Below are positions 27,841 to 36,981 of a stretch of 40,861 bases of DNA, piece by piece. The DNA is from Chloroflexota bacterium. GTDB taxonomy: Bacteria > Chloroflexota > Dehalococcoidia > JACPQF01. Under the pieces are notes generated by a model. The model had not been told where the DNA came from. It searched no databases and saw only the letters and a list, made by a program, of their open reading frames with translations. The stretch covers positions 1-40,861 of the forward strand of contig JACPQF010000033.1 of assembly GCA_016190625.1 (NCBI GenBank), read 5' to 3'. The translations under genes and the position numbers were made by a program. How positions within the stretch are numbered: the stretch's first letter is position 1; every line of letters starts with the position of its first letter.

Positions 27841-29604
27841 CTACGGCCAGAGGTCCTCTGCCACATCGTCGAGCCCCAGCTCGAGCAACTTCTCCTTGGT
27901 GGGCTTGAAGGTGGCCGGGTCCCATCCCTTCTCGGCAAGATAGGCGGCGGTCATGGCCTCCATATCCACGCTCTTGCCCGCCAGCGGACCCACGGTCTGG
28001 GCGGGATGGCCGGTTAAGCGGCCGTGGACGGCCCGGTCCCGGGGGTTGAGGCCCTCCCGCAGGTTGAAGGCGTGGCGCAGGTTGTGGATGCGGAGGTTTA
28101 TCTTGCTCAGCTCTTCCGGCGAATAGCTCCAGCCGGTGACGAGGTTCAGGTACTTGACAATATGCTGGGCGTTGCCGATGAAGTCTCCCATCAGGCAGAG
28201 TCCCGCGGCGTTGGTGATATGCATCTCGCCGAAAGCCTGAGTATGGCGGGCGGGCGTCGCGTCGTAGGCGTAGGTAGGATAGAAGTAATTCGCCAGTCGG
28301 GCGTCGTGCATGGCCACTTCTTGGCCGCCGATGTGCGTGGCGAATTCGGCGGCGTTCTTGCCGATCTTCTCCACCGCCACCTTGACGCCGTCGGCGAGGA
28401 CGTTGCCGAACCCCTCGCGTTTGGCCAGCTTTTCCAGCATGGCGATGATGGACCGGTGGTTGCCCCAGGTCAACTCGATGCCGCCCGTATCCCGCTTGTC
28501 GATGAGGCCGTTCTCGTAGCACTCGATGGCGAAAGCGATGGTGGCCCCGGCGGAGATAGTGTCGAGGCCGTTGCGGTTGCAGATATCGTTGGCGACGAGG
28601 ACGGATTCGAGGTTGCCGTTGCCGCAGATGGAGCCAAAGGCGGCCAGGGTCTCGTACTCCGGTTTATGGGATCCTGCCTCCAAGTGGTAGTCTTTCTCCA
28701 CAGCCTTCATGAGGCCACCGCAGGCGACGGGGCAGCGCCAGCAGCCGTACTTCTTCGCCTCATAGCCGATGACCCGGTCGCCGCTAAGGTTCTCGGCGGT
28801 CGGGAAATCGACCACCCCCACGCCACCCCAGTTTCGCACTGGGGAGTCGCCGCTATGGGCCGACTCAGCCGTGCCGCCGCAGGTGCCATAGTTCCGGAAC
28901 ATGTCAAGGTACGGCCCCCCTAATCCCTTCTGCGCTTGTCGTCTCGCCAGGTTCAGTCCGGCGCTGTCGGCCAATGGCACGGCCAAACTGCCCTTGGCTA
29001 CGACCGCCTTCAGTTTCTTCGACCCCATCACCGCGCCAAGGCCCGAGCGTCCGGCGGCGCGGCCCTTGTCGTTCATCACACAGGCGATGAGCGACAGCTT
29101 CTCGCCGGAAGGGCCAATGCAAGCGGTCTGAGCCTTCTTCCCAGCCTCCTCCCGCAGGATATCCTCCGTTTCGTGACTGTCACGGCCCCAGAGGTGGCTG
29201 GCATCTTTGAGCTGCGCCTTGCCGGAGTCGAGAAGGAGATACACCGGCCTGGGGGAAACGCCGCCGATGAGGACGGCGTCGAAACCGGCGAACTTGAGGG
29301 CGGGGCCGAAATTGCCGCCGCAGTTGGCATCGCCCCAGCCGCCCGTGAGCGGCGACTTGGCAAAAACGGTGAAGCGATTGCCGAATGGAGCCGCCGTGCC
29401 GGTGAGCGGGCCCGTAGCAAAGCCGAGGATATTGCCCGGTCCCAGTGGGTCGGCGCCAGGACCCATCTCGCTGTAGAGCAGGCGGGCGCCAATGCCATAG
29501 CCGCCGATGTAGTCCCGGTAAAGCCTCTCGTCTGGCTCCTCTATCCGGAGCTCACCCGTCCCGAGATTGGCGCGCAGGATCTTTCCCATGTAGCCGTTTG
29601 GCAC
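27841..29604 (-). CDS. Aldehyde ferredoxin oxidoreductase family (tungsten-pterin enzyme), copy 2
   Basis: Paralogue of 24465-26231; likely GTG start 29604 (MPNGYMGKILRANLGTGELRIEEPDERLYRDYIGGYGIG); CWRCPVACGG motif; RBS AGGAGG just upstream. Confidence 0.92.
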   Translation of the reverse strand: MPNGYMGKILRANLGTGELRIEEPDERLYRDYIGGYGIGARLLYSEMGPGADPLGPGNILGFATGPLTGTAAPFGNRFTVFAKSPLTGGWGDANCGGNFGPALKFAGFDAVLIGGVSPRPVYLLLDSGKAQLKDASHLWGRDSHETEDILREEAGKKAQTACIGPSGEKLSLIACVMNDKGRAAGRSGLGAVMGSKKLKAVVAKGSLAVPLADSAGLNLARRQAQKGLGGPYLDMFRNYGTCGGTAESAHSGDSPVRNWGGVGVVDFPTAENLSGDRVIGYEAKKYGCWRCPVACGGLMKAVEKDYHLEAGSHKPEYETLAAFGSICGNGNLESVLVANDICNRNGLDTISAGATIAFAIECYENGLIDKRDTGGIELTWGNHRSIIAMLEKLAKREGFGNVLADGVKVAVEKIGKNAAEFATHIGGQEVAMHDARLANYFYPTYAYDATPARHTQAFGEMHITNAAGLCLMGDFIGNAQHIVKYLNLVTGWSYSPEELSKINLRIHNLRHAFNLREGLNPRDRAVHGRLTGHPAQTVGPLAGKSVDMEAMTAAYLAEKGWDPATFKPTKEKLLELGLDDVAEDLWP

Positions 29605-29644
29605 TTTCTTCCTCCTCAATTGCAGATTGCCGCTCCTCGCTCTA

Positions 29645-30067
29645 TCAGGACGCCCTCTTCCATTGTGGGAGAGTTGTTCCCTCGTCCATATCATCGAAGG
29701 TGACCTCCACCGGCATCCCCACATAGAGATCTTCGAACGGAGTATCGACCAAGTTACCTACTATGCGAACGTTCCCGGCTTCCGGCAACTCAACTAGAAC
29801 CACGTTGAAGGGTACCCTATCTTTTAAGGCTGGATGAACCGGATGGACGACGTTGGTATAGCTGAAGATCACGCCGTTCCCCTTTATCTTCACCCATTCG
29901 TAGTTGAAGGACTGGCAGTTATAGCAACACGGCTGTGGGGAATGGCGAAAGGTGCCGCACTCGGTACAACGCTGGACGACGAGTTCATGCCGTCGAGCGG
30001 CCTCCCAGAACGGGGCGTCGGCGTCGGTGGGTTGGGGCAATGGTAATCCCGCAGGCAAATATGGCAT
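29645..30067 (-). CDS. DUF35/OB-fold zinc-ribbon protein (ChsH2 C-terminal-like)
   Basis: 140 aa; CTECGTFRHSPQPCCYNCQSFNYEWVKIKGNGVIFSYTNVVHPVHPALKDRVPFNVVLVELPEAGNVRIVGNL. Confidence 0.87.
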   Translation of the reverse strand: MPYLPAGLPLPQPTDADAPFWEAARRHELVVQRCTECGTFRHSPQPCCYNCQSFNYEWVKIKGNGVIFSYTNVVHPVHPALKDRVPFNVVLVELPEAGNVRIVGNLVDTPFEDLYVGMPVEVTFDDMDEGTTLPQWKRAS

Positions 30068-30075
30068 TTCTCCGC

Positions 30076-31257
30076 TTACCTCCTAACTATCATATCACTG
30101 ACCGGCGCTACGCCCGGGCCGCTTGCCACCAGACAGATCTCGGCATCCTTGACTTGACAGGTCGACGTACCTCGCATTTGCCGCACCGCCTCGGTGACCA
30201 GTTCGAACCCGTGAATGTAAGCCTCGGATAGGTTGCCGCCACTGGTGTTGATGGGCAACTCGCCGTCTGGCCACTCGATGCGGCCGCCCTCCACGAACGG
30301 CCCACCTTCGCCTCTCTTGCAGAATCCATGGTTCTCAATGGACATGATGACCATTCCCGTGAAGTTCTCGTAGATCTGGGCCACGTCGATGTCTTTTGGC
30401 GTCACGCCTGCCCTCTCGTAGAGGTCCTTGGCTACTTCTTCAAAGTTGGCGGTGTCATAGTTCGGCTTGCTCATGTTGCCCGACCCCTGCCGAGGGCCAT
30501 TTCCCTGGGAGGCCGCCATGATATAGACCGGTCGGTGCTTCAGAGATTTCGCACGCTCCGCCGACGTGAGAACGATGGCGGCGGCCCCGTCGCTTTCGAG
30601 GCAGCAGTCGAGTAAACGGAATGGGTCGGCGATCATGCGGGAGTTCTGATGGTCCTCGATGGTGATCGGCCGTCCATACATCACCGCACGAGGATTCCTC
30701 TGGGCGTGCTTTCGGCAAGCCACCGCCACAGCGCCAAGCTGTCGGCTGGTAGTCCCGTACAGGTGCATATGCCGACGAGTCTGCATGGCAAACCTTTGGC
30801 CGGCAGTCATCAAACCGTATGGCACACTGTGGGCCCATTCACCCTGTGGGCGCGGCCCCCCGGCAACTGGCCCACCCAAACGTCCAAACTGACCCTGACA
30901 AAGGGCGCGGAAAACCACCACATAATTGGCCGTGCCAGAGTAAACAGCCATGGCCGCGTTGTGCACAGCTCCACATCCAGCGCCACCGCCACCCCCCCAG
31001 AACATGTTGGAAAAGCGAATCTGGGGTACGCCCAAGGCCGTGGCAATGGCGACTGGCTCGTTACGATCCATGGAATAGGAAGCAAAGCCATCGATGTCCT
31101 TAACCGATAGCCCGGCATCCTCGATAGCCTTCAGAATGGCCTCTAACCCCAACTGGAACTCACTGCGCTTGATTTGACCCCACTTGGTGAACTCCGTTTC
31201 CCCGATGCCTACGATCGCGACCTTGTCCTTCATTGGCCAATCGCTCAACGACAACAC
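30076..31257 (-). CDS. Lipid-transfer/thiolase-like protein (Ltp2-type putative aldolase), intact copy
   Basis: 393 aa thiolase fold; canonical nucleophilic-Cys region reads FWGGGGGAGCGAVHNAAMAVYSG rather than a normal CASG-type motif; adjacent DUF35 gene. Confidence 0.82.
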   Translation of the reverse strand: MLSLSDWPMKDKVAIVGIGETEFTKWGQIKRSEFQLGLEAILKAIEDAGLSVKDIDGFASYSMDRNEPVAIATALGVPQIRFSNMFWGGGGGAGCGAVHNAAMAVYSGTANYVVVFRALCQGQFGRLGGPVAGGPRPQGEWAHSVPYGLMTAGQRFAMQTRRHMHLYGTTSRQLGAVAVACRKHAQRNPRAVMYGRPITIEDHQNSRMIADPFRLLDCCLESDGAAAIVLTSAERAKSLKHRPVYIMAASQGNGPRQGSGNMSKPNYDTANFEEVAKDLYERAGVTPKDIDVAQIYENFTGMVIMSIENHGFCKRGEGGPFVEGGRIEWPDGELPINTSGGNLSEAYIHGFELVTEAVRQMRGTSTCQVKDAEICLVASGPGVAPVSDMIVRR

Positions 31258-31282
31258 CTCCCTTTGGGTATATCACTACGAC

Positions 31283-31310
31283 GTAGGGGCGAACAGCCGT
31301 TCGCCCCTAC
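31283..31310. repeat. Palindromic REP-like element
   Basis: GTAGGGGCGAAC-AGCC-GTTCGCCCCTAC, perfect 12-bp arms, intergenic. Confidence 0.75.
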
Positions 31311-31410
31311 AGGTCAGCAGCGCGAACAAGCTCGGTTGCTCAGTGCCAGTGCAAACTGCCATAATCCGTGCATGCCCTTGATTGCACTGCTTAAGGATGC
31401 GATGTGACTC

Positions 31411-32217
31411 TCACCTCTTGTCCTCGCTGCCCACGGATTTGCGACCTTCCGTGAAAGCGCGGGCGCCCTCCGTGCCGTCGATAACCACGCCCGGCTTGGG
31501 CGGATACCAGTAGAAAAGATCCCGGCTATAGTTGGTCAGATCAGAGGGGCTCATGCGGTACCTCTGGTATAGACCCTGCTTGTGAGCTCTCACCGACGGC
31601 TGCCCCAGTTTGCACATGTACTCGGCCCACTCGAGAGCCTCCTCGAGCTGCTTTCCCTTGGGAACCACCTTGTTCACGAAGCCGATCTCGTAGGCGCGCT
31701 GGGCGGTTATGCTCCGGCCCCACAGCAGCATCTCGGCGGCGACGCCAATAGAGATTACGTATTCGTGCTGGGCGCCAAACATGGCTGGCAAGTTCCAGTT
31801 GACTTCCGGCATGCCGAACGTGGCGTGCTCGGCAGCAATGCGAATGTCACAATGTTGGGCGAGCCACCAGCCGCCAGCCAGACAATAGCCATTGATGGCG
31901 GCGATGGTGGGCTTCCAGGTCATCATGTCCGGATGAGCCCTTCGACGGGCAGCGGCCTTATGGCTTCCCCGTTTGCCACCACGGACATCGCCCTCGACGT
32001 CCTCTTTCATGTCGTGCCCGGCGCTGAAAGCGATATCGCCAGCGCCGGTGAAGATGGCGACCCAGAGGTCATCATCTTCATTGAAATACTCCCATTCTTC
32101 GGGGATGCGCTCCAGCAGCTCCTCGCTTATGGCGTTCCGCCGCTCCTCCCGATTAATGGTCATGATGTAGATGTGGCCCCTCTTTTCAGTCAGTAGGATG
32201 TCCCGTCCTTTGAGCAT
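31411..32217 (-). CDS. Enoyl-CoA hydratase/isomerase family protein
   Basis: IYIMTINREERRNAISEELLERI...GDIAFSAGHDMKED...TIAAINGYCLAGGWWLAQHCDIRIAAEHATFGMPEV. Confidence 0.9.
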   Translation of the reverse strand: MLKGRDILLTEKRGHIYIMTINREERRNAISEELLERIPEEWEYFNEDDDLWVAIFTGAGDIAFSAGHDMKEDVEGDVRGGKRGSHKAAARRRAHPDMMTWKPTIAAINGYCLAGGWWLAQHCDIRIAAEHATFGMPEVNWNLPAMFGAQHEYVISIGVAAEMLLWGRSITAQRAYEIGFVNKVVPKGKQLEEALEWAEYMCKLGQPSVRAHKQGLYQRYRMSPSDLTNYSRDLFYWYPPKPGVVIDGTEGARAFTEGRKSVGSEDKR

Positions 32218-32273
32218 GTTCTTCCCTCCTTATAAAAGTTCTGGAACGGTTTCCAGAGTTACTCCATTGAGGC

Positions 32274-33086
32274 TTAGGCGCGAGCACCGCCGTCCACCAT
32301 GATTAGGTCGCCATTCACGAAGTCGGAAAGGGGCGAAGCCAGATAGAAAATGCCCGAGGCCGCCTCACGAGGCGTGGCCATGCGACGAGCGTTTGGATTC
32401 GTCTCCTTCCTTGCATCGATGAGCGCCTGAGGAACGCCAATCGCGTGTCCCTTCACCGTGAATCCTGCTTCCTTGGGGCCTGTCAAGCGGGTATCTACAC
32501 CGCCGAAGGCGACACAATTGCAGTGGATGTTGAACGGAGCCCACTCCTTCGCCACCGCTTTCGTCAGGCCGATCAGCCCGGCCTTGGCAGAAGAATAATT
32601 GGCCTGCCCCGGAGCGCCAAATGCAACGATTGACGAAACATTGACGATCTTGCGGCGCACCACGATGCCTTCCTCGAGCTCTTTTTTTGCCTGATCCCGC
32701 ATCAGGGGACAGGAGGCTCGAATCAGCCGGAAGGGCGCGATGAGGTGGATGTCGAGCATGGCCTGAAACTGTTCATCGGTCATCCGGTGGATGACGGCAT
32801 CCGCCGAGTAGCCAGCATTGTTGACGAGGATGTCGAGACGGCCGAACTTGTTGGCGGCAGCCGTCATTATCTCCTGCGGCATTTTCGGATCGCAGATGTC
32901 ACCGGCGACAACCAGCGCTCGGCGGCCGTTCTTCCCAACGATCGCGGCCGTCTCCTCGGCGGGCCCGACATCCAAATCACAGATGACTACGTCGGCGCCC
33001 TGCTCGGCGAACATCTCGGCGGCAGCGCGACCGATACCCCGACCCGCTCCAGTGATGATGGCGACCTTGCCCTCTAGCATGCCCAT
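32274..33086 (-). CDS. Short-chain dehydrogenase/reductase
   Basis: GKVAIITGAGRGIGRAAAEMFAEQGADVVICDLD, LVNNAGYSADA, YSSAKAGLIGLTKAVAKEWA. Confidence 0.92.
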   Translation of the reverse strand: MGMLEGKVAIITGAGRGIGRAAAEMFAEQGADVVICDLDVGPAEETAAIVGKNGRRALVVAGDICDPKMPQEIMTAAANKFGRLDILVNNAGYSADAVIHRMTDEQFQAMLDIHLIAPFRLIRASCPLMRDQAKKELEEGIVVRRKIVNVSSIVAFGAPGQANYSSAKAGLIGLTKAVAKEWAPFNIHCNCVAFGGVDTRLTGPKEAGFTVKGHAIGVPQALIDARKETNPNARRMATPREAASGIFYLASPLSDFVNGDLIMVDGGARA

Positions 33087-33136
33087 GTTCTACCTCCAAG
33101 TTTGTGTTAGTTATTTGCTTCGACTGGACCTACGGC

Positions 33137-34342
33137 TTATGCGCCGTAAGAGCCGACGATGGCGATACCACACACGTTCTCCGATGGCCCGCCGCCCAGA
33201 TTGTGAGTGAGGCCAAGGTGGGGATTGGGTAATTGGCGCTCGCCGGCTCGTCCCTGCAGTTGCAGGTACATCTCGTAGAGCATGCGCAGTCCCGATGCAC
33301 CCACGGGATGTCCGAAGCACTTGAGGCCACCGTCTATCTGGCAGGGTACCTTGCCGTCCCGATCATAGAATCCCTCCAGGATGTCCTTTACGGCACCACC
33401 TCGTTCTGACATATAGAGATCTTCCATGGTCACCAGCTCGGTGATGGAGAAGCAATCGTGAACCTCTATCATGCTCACTTCTTGGCGAGGGTTGGTGATG
33501 CCAGCCTCTTCATATGCCCTCTTGCTAGCCTTGGCAGTGGTGACAAAGTGGTCGCCGTCCCAATCGTTGTGACCCGCCTCTCTGCCGTTGCTGACGGAGA
33601 TCTGCAGGGACTTGACGCTAATTAGGTCCTTCTTGCCCAGAGCCTTGGCGATCTCCGGAGTGGTGACGATGGCGCAAGCTGACCCATCGCTTACACCGCA
33701 GCAGTCATAAAGGCCCAGTGGGTAGGAGATGATGGGTGCGGCAAGGACCTGCTCGATGGATACAGCCCTCCGCAGGTGAGCCTTCGGGTTAATGGAGCCG
33801 TTGGCGTGGCTCTTGACAGAAACCTGCGCCATGGCCCGCTTGAGGTCCTCCATGGGAATCCTGTACTTGGCGGCGTAGGCGCTGGCCAACTGGGCAAAGA
33901 TACCCGGCGCCGTCTGGCCAGGCGCCCACTGTGACTTTTGGGTTGGACCCCCGCTCCGACCTGGGAGCCCGCCATAGCCGGTGTCTTTCAACTTCTCGCA
34001 GCCGAGGGCTAGAGTGATATCGTAGACGCCGGCCGCCACGGCGTAGCAGGCGCCCCGAAAGGCCTCCGTGCCGGTCGCGCATAAGTTCTCCACGCGAGTA
34101 ACGGGAATCTCAGACAAGCGCAGGGCCAAGGACAATGGGAGGGCGCTCTTCCCCACGCTCACCTCATCCGCGTACGAGCCAAACCAGGCCGCCTGTATCT
34201 GATTCTTTTCGATGCCGGCGTCCGCCAAGGCCTCTCGAAAGGCCTCGAGCATAAGCTGGTTGGCGCCAACATCCCAACGTTCGCCAAACTTGGTGCACCC
34301 CATGCCAAGAATCACGACCTTGTCGCGAATACCTGTGGCCAT
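33137..34342 (-). CDS. Thiolase (acetyl-CoA acetyltransferase-like)
   Basis: 401 aa; nucleophile region VENLCATGTEAFRGACYAVAAGVYDITLALGCEKL; EVHDCFSITEL; C-terminal GLTHNLGGGPSENVCGIAIVG. Confidence 0.88.
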   Translation of the reverse strand: MATGIRDKVVILGMGCTKFGERWDVGANQLMLEAFREALADAGIEKNQIQAAWFGSYADEVSVGKSALPLSLALRLSEIPVTRVENLCATGTEAFRGACYAVAAGVYDITLALGCEKLKDTGYGGLPGRSGGPTQKSQWAPGQTAPGIFAQLASAYAAKYRIPMEDLKRAMAQVSVKSHANGSINPKAHLRRAVSIEQVLAAPIISYPLGLYDCCGVSDGSACAIVTTPEIAKALGKKDLISVKSLQISVSNGREAGHNDWDGDHFVTTAKASKRAYEEAGITNPRQEVSMIEVHDCFSITELVTMEDLYMSERGGAVKDILEGFYDRDGKVPCQIDGGLKCFGHPVGASGLRMLYEMYLQLQGRAGERQLPNPHLGLTHNLGGGPSENVCGIAIVGSYGA

Positions 34343-34367
34343 GTTTCATTTTCTCCTTATTATGACT

Positions 34368-34403
34368 GATCGGACGGACCTGACCGATAGGACGGACCCT
34401 ACC
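34368..34403. repeat. Two-copy 18-bp direct repeat
   Basis: GATCGGACGGACCTGACC / GATAGGACGGACCCTACC, between the thiolase start and the end of the upstream HMGS-like gene. Confidence 0.55.
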
Positions 34404-35865
34404 TCCCGGGCATGGCCTTCCAGAAGTAACCAGTAAAACCGCGGCCTCTATCGTCCAGATGTTTGCGGAAGGTCATCCTCATGGGCATCCCTACCTTGAC
34501 GTCCTCAAGGCGGCAGTCTACGAAATCGGCCATGAACCGGCCGCCAGCCTCAAACTGGACCATCCCATAGACGTTGGGCGGGTCTATCGAGGCCGCCAGC
34601 ATGTCGCCGGTGAAGGTCTTGACCACTCCCGGCTCGTCGGCAAACTCATAATCCACCTGAGTATCTATCGCACCGCACTCGGGATTGACACAGACCTCCG
34701 CCTTAGGAAATTGCGGGGTCCCGCACTTCTCGCATTTGCCCCCCACCAAGCCCAGGATCATCTTCCGGTCCCGCCAGAGAATCGATAGAGCCGTGGGCAT
34801 GGCCACCTCGGCGCGCGCTCCCAGTTCAACGGGAAGGAGATTTCGGAAGGCGACGTACTTCATATAGCTGTCGGTGGCTTCTCTGTTCGCCAGTGAGCCC
34901 CGGATGCCGGTGCGAGAAGGAAGGTCGTCGACCTTGTCGGTGACCTGGAAGTAGAGGGCGTCGCAGCCCTGGCCGTAACCCGCCACGAGGATTCGCTCTC
35001 CCGGTTTCGCCGCCTCGAGGGTCGCCACGAGCATCACGAGCGGATGAGCAGTACCCGTCTCGCCGCAGACTTCGTGCAGGTTGTCCACGACTTTGTCTCC
35101 TTCCGAAGGAAGGACCCCTACCGCCTTGGCAATGGCAGGATATTCCCGCTTGAATAAGCAGGGAAACACCAGCTTATCGACCTCGGCCATGGAGATGCCC
35201 AGCTTGGCCAGAAGACCGTTTATGGCTTGCGGCACGATCTTCACGTAGCCCTCGTCCCGCGTCCAGCGCTCTTCCCAGGTGTGGTCGAATCGCTCGTTCT
35301 GCCCCCGATAATGGTCGACGAAGTCGTAGGACACCGAGAAGGAGCCTTTAAACTCGGCGACGACATCCTCATCGCCCAGAAGCACGGAGGCAGCCCCGTC
35401 GCCAAACAGCATCTCGTAGTTCGAGCCACACTGGGCATCGCGCTTGTCCGCGGCGGCGACGAGCACCTTCTTCACACCGCCCTGTACGGTTCTCAGGCCA
35501 GCGATGAGAGCGGAGATCCCTGCCCGCTGCGACGAGCTGATGTCGGCGGTGTGAATATCGTCGCGAAGGTTGAGCGCGGTGGCGACAATTCCGGCATTGA
35601 GCCTATCGGCAAACGGTAGGGTGGTCGAGGCGAGGTAGAGGCTATCGACCTCTCGCTTGTCCTGGCCAACCAGACAATCTCTAGCGGCAGCGACGGCCAT
35701 AGTCACGCTGTCCTCGTCCCAATTGCACATGGACTTTTCGCCCTGCGAGACCGCGCCGGTGCCCGGGTTCAGCCAACCCATATGCTGGAAAACACTCTTG
35801 CGGCTGAGCCGTAGCCGCGGGATATGGCCACCAAACGAAGTAATACCGATCACCTTGTCCTCCAC
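34399..35865 (-). CDS. HMG-CoA-synthase-like condensing enzyme fused to C-terminal DUF35/OB-fold zinc ribbon
   Basis: 488 aa; N-terminal IGITSFGGHIPRLRLSR and thiolase-fold; C-terminal CEKCGTPQFPKAEVCVNPECGAIDTQVDYEFADEPGVVKTFTGDMLA. Confidence 0.85.
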   Translation of the reverse strand: MEDKVIGITSFGGHIPRLRLSRKSVFQHMGWLNPGTGAVSQGEKSMCNWDEDSVTMAVAAARDCLVGQDKREVDSLYLASTTLPFADRLNAGIVATALNLRDDIHTADISSSQRAGISALIAGLRTVQGGVKKVLVAAADKRDAQCGSNYEMLFGDGAASVLLGDEDVVAEFKGSFSVSYDFVDHYRGQNERFDHTWEERWTRDEGYVKIVPQAINGLLAKLGISMAEVDKLVFPCLFKREYPAIAKAVGVLPSEGDKVVDNLHEVCGETGTAHPLVMLVATLEAAKPGERILVAGYGQGCDALYFQVTDKVDDLPSRTGIRGSLANREATDSYMKYVAFRNLLPVELGARAEVAMPTALSILWRDRKMILGLVGGKCEKCGTPQFPKAEVCVNPECGAIDTQVDYEFADEPGVVKTFTGDMLAASIDPPNVYGMVQFEAGGRFMADFVDCRLEDVKVGMPMRMTFRKHLDDRGRGFTGYFWKAMPGR

Positions 35866-35960
35866 AAGAGTCAGTCTCTCCTATTACAAGCCAAGGTGAA
35901 ACCCGCAGACTGCCGGGATCGGGACCACGTAGATTCCACCCTGGCTTTAGTTTAGTTGCG

Positions 35961-36401
35961 CTAGCTTCTCGACGGCAGGGTAACAGTTCCCTCGCAAACG
36001 GTGGTTTGGCCCTCTCGCTGGTTCTCCGCCCAGACGTCCAAATCCAACTTGTGTTTGCCCTTCTCGTCGATGTACTTGCGCTTGATTACGCCTTTAAGCG
36101 CCATCTCGTCGCCCGGACGATTCATCCGCCGCATCTGCATGGAAAACCTGTCCAGCCAACCCTCATCTCCGACGAAGTCCGTCATCAGGCGACTGAAACA
36201 TGCCCTCATGAATCCGGTGTTGACGAAGATATCTGGATGGCCACCCGACCGCGCAAAGGCGCGGTCGTGATGTACCGGGTAGAAGTCCTGAGAGCCGCTC
36301 ACCTGCAGCGCTATCTGAGTCTCCGTAATCGGTAGTACAAAGCCCGGAATCTCCTCTCCCTCCTTGACGTCTTCCCAATAAACCTGCTCCCTTACTGCCA
36401 A
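35961..36401 (-). CDS. MaoC-like dehydratase with catalytic D-x4-H motif
   Basis: 146 aa; GSQDFYPVHHDRAFARSGGHPDIFVNTGF matches the hydratase-2 motif. Confidence 0.82.
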   Translation of the reverse strand: MAVREQVYWEDVKEGEEIPGFVLPITETQIALQVSGSQDFYPVHHDRAFARSGGHPDIFVNTGFMRACFSRLMTDFVGDEGWLDRFSMQMRRMNRPGDEMALKGVIKRKYIDEKGKHKLDLDVWAENQREGQTTVCEGTVTLPSRS

Positions 36402-36447
36402 TGTTCACTCCTTTCTCGCCCGTCGAGCGAAAGAACATGTTCTTGTG

Positions 36448-36969
36448 CTATCCGCCGGCCTCCGCGATCTGCTCGGGTGTGCGGTGCCGCAGACTGGTGT
36501 TTCGCTCGATGCAAACCACTTCGCCATCCTGATTACTGATGATGCGTTCTTGGACAACCCAAAAGGCCTTGGGATCCAGCCGAATCGCCTTTATGTAGAC
36601 GTCGGCGAGGCGATGCTTCTCGGAGAGCCAGTCTCCAACTTTCACCGGCTTGAACCATTCCGTTTCCACGGTCAGATTGATAGCCCGGTCCCCCGCCGTA
36701 GGCACGGATATCATAGATTCCATCATGGAATGCGGCCATGCCCCTCGACCAGAAAAGTAGTTTACCATCGCCGGCGGAGATATGACGGCGCCGTACTTCG
36801 TCTTCTTGGCGTATTCCGGGTCGAGAAACAGTGGATTCCTGTCACTCACCATGTGGCAGGTTCGCCGAATAGGGTCGTATTCTACCGGATAAGGAGCCCT
36901 TCTCAACGGTGTTTCCGTCCCAACTAGCTTGCGCGCTTCTTCCAGAATCTCTTCCGGAGTTCTTGCCAT
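36448..36969 (-). CDS. MaoC-like domain protein with degenerate active site
   Basis: 173 aa FAS1/MaoC N-terminal-like; SDRNPLFLDPEYAKKTKYGAVISPP lacks the catalytic His. Confidence 0.75.
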   Translation of the reverse strand: MARTPEEILEEARKLVGTETPLRRAPYPVEYDPIRRTCHMVSDRNPLFLDPEYAKKTKYGAVISPPAMVNYFSGRGAWPHSMMESMISVPTAGDRAINLTVETEWFKPVKVGDWLSEKHRLADVYIKAIRLDPKAFWVVQERIISNQDGEVVCIERNTSLRHRTPEQIAEAGG

Positions 36970-36981
36970 CTCCTACCTCCT

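Noticed and set aside
28024-28923. 299-aa plus-strand ORF inside AOR copy 2
   Set aside because: Antisense shadow; a similar shadow (24843-25490) lies opposite AOR copy 1.
36431-36444. AAGAACATGTTCTT palindrome as a LexA/operator site
   Set aside because: Spacer between half-sites is too short for the Gram-positive LexA box and it lies between two co-directional genes; likely chance.
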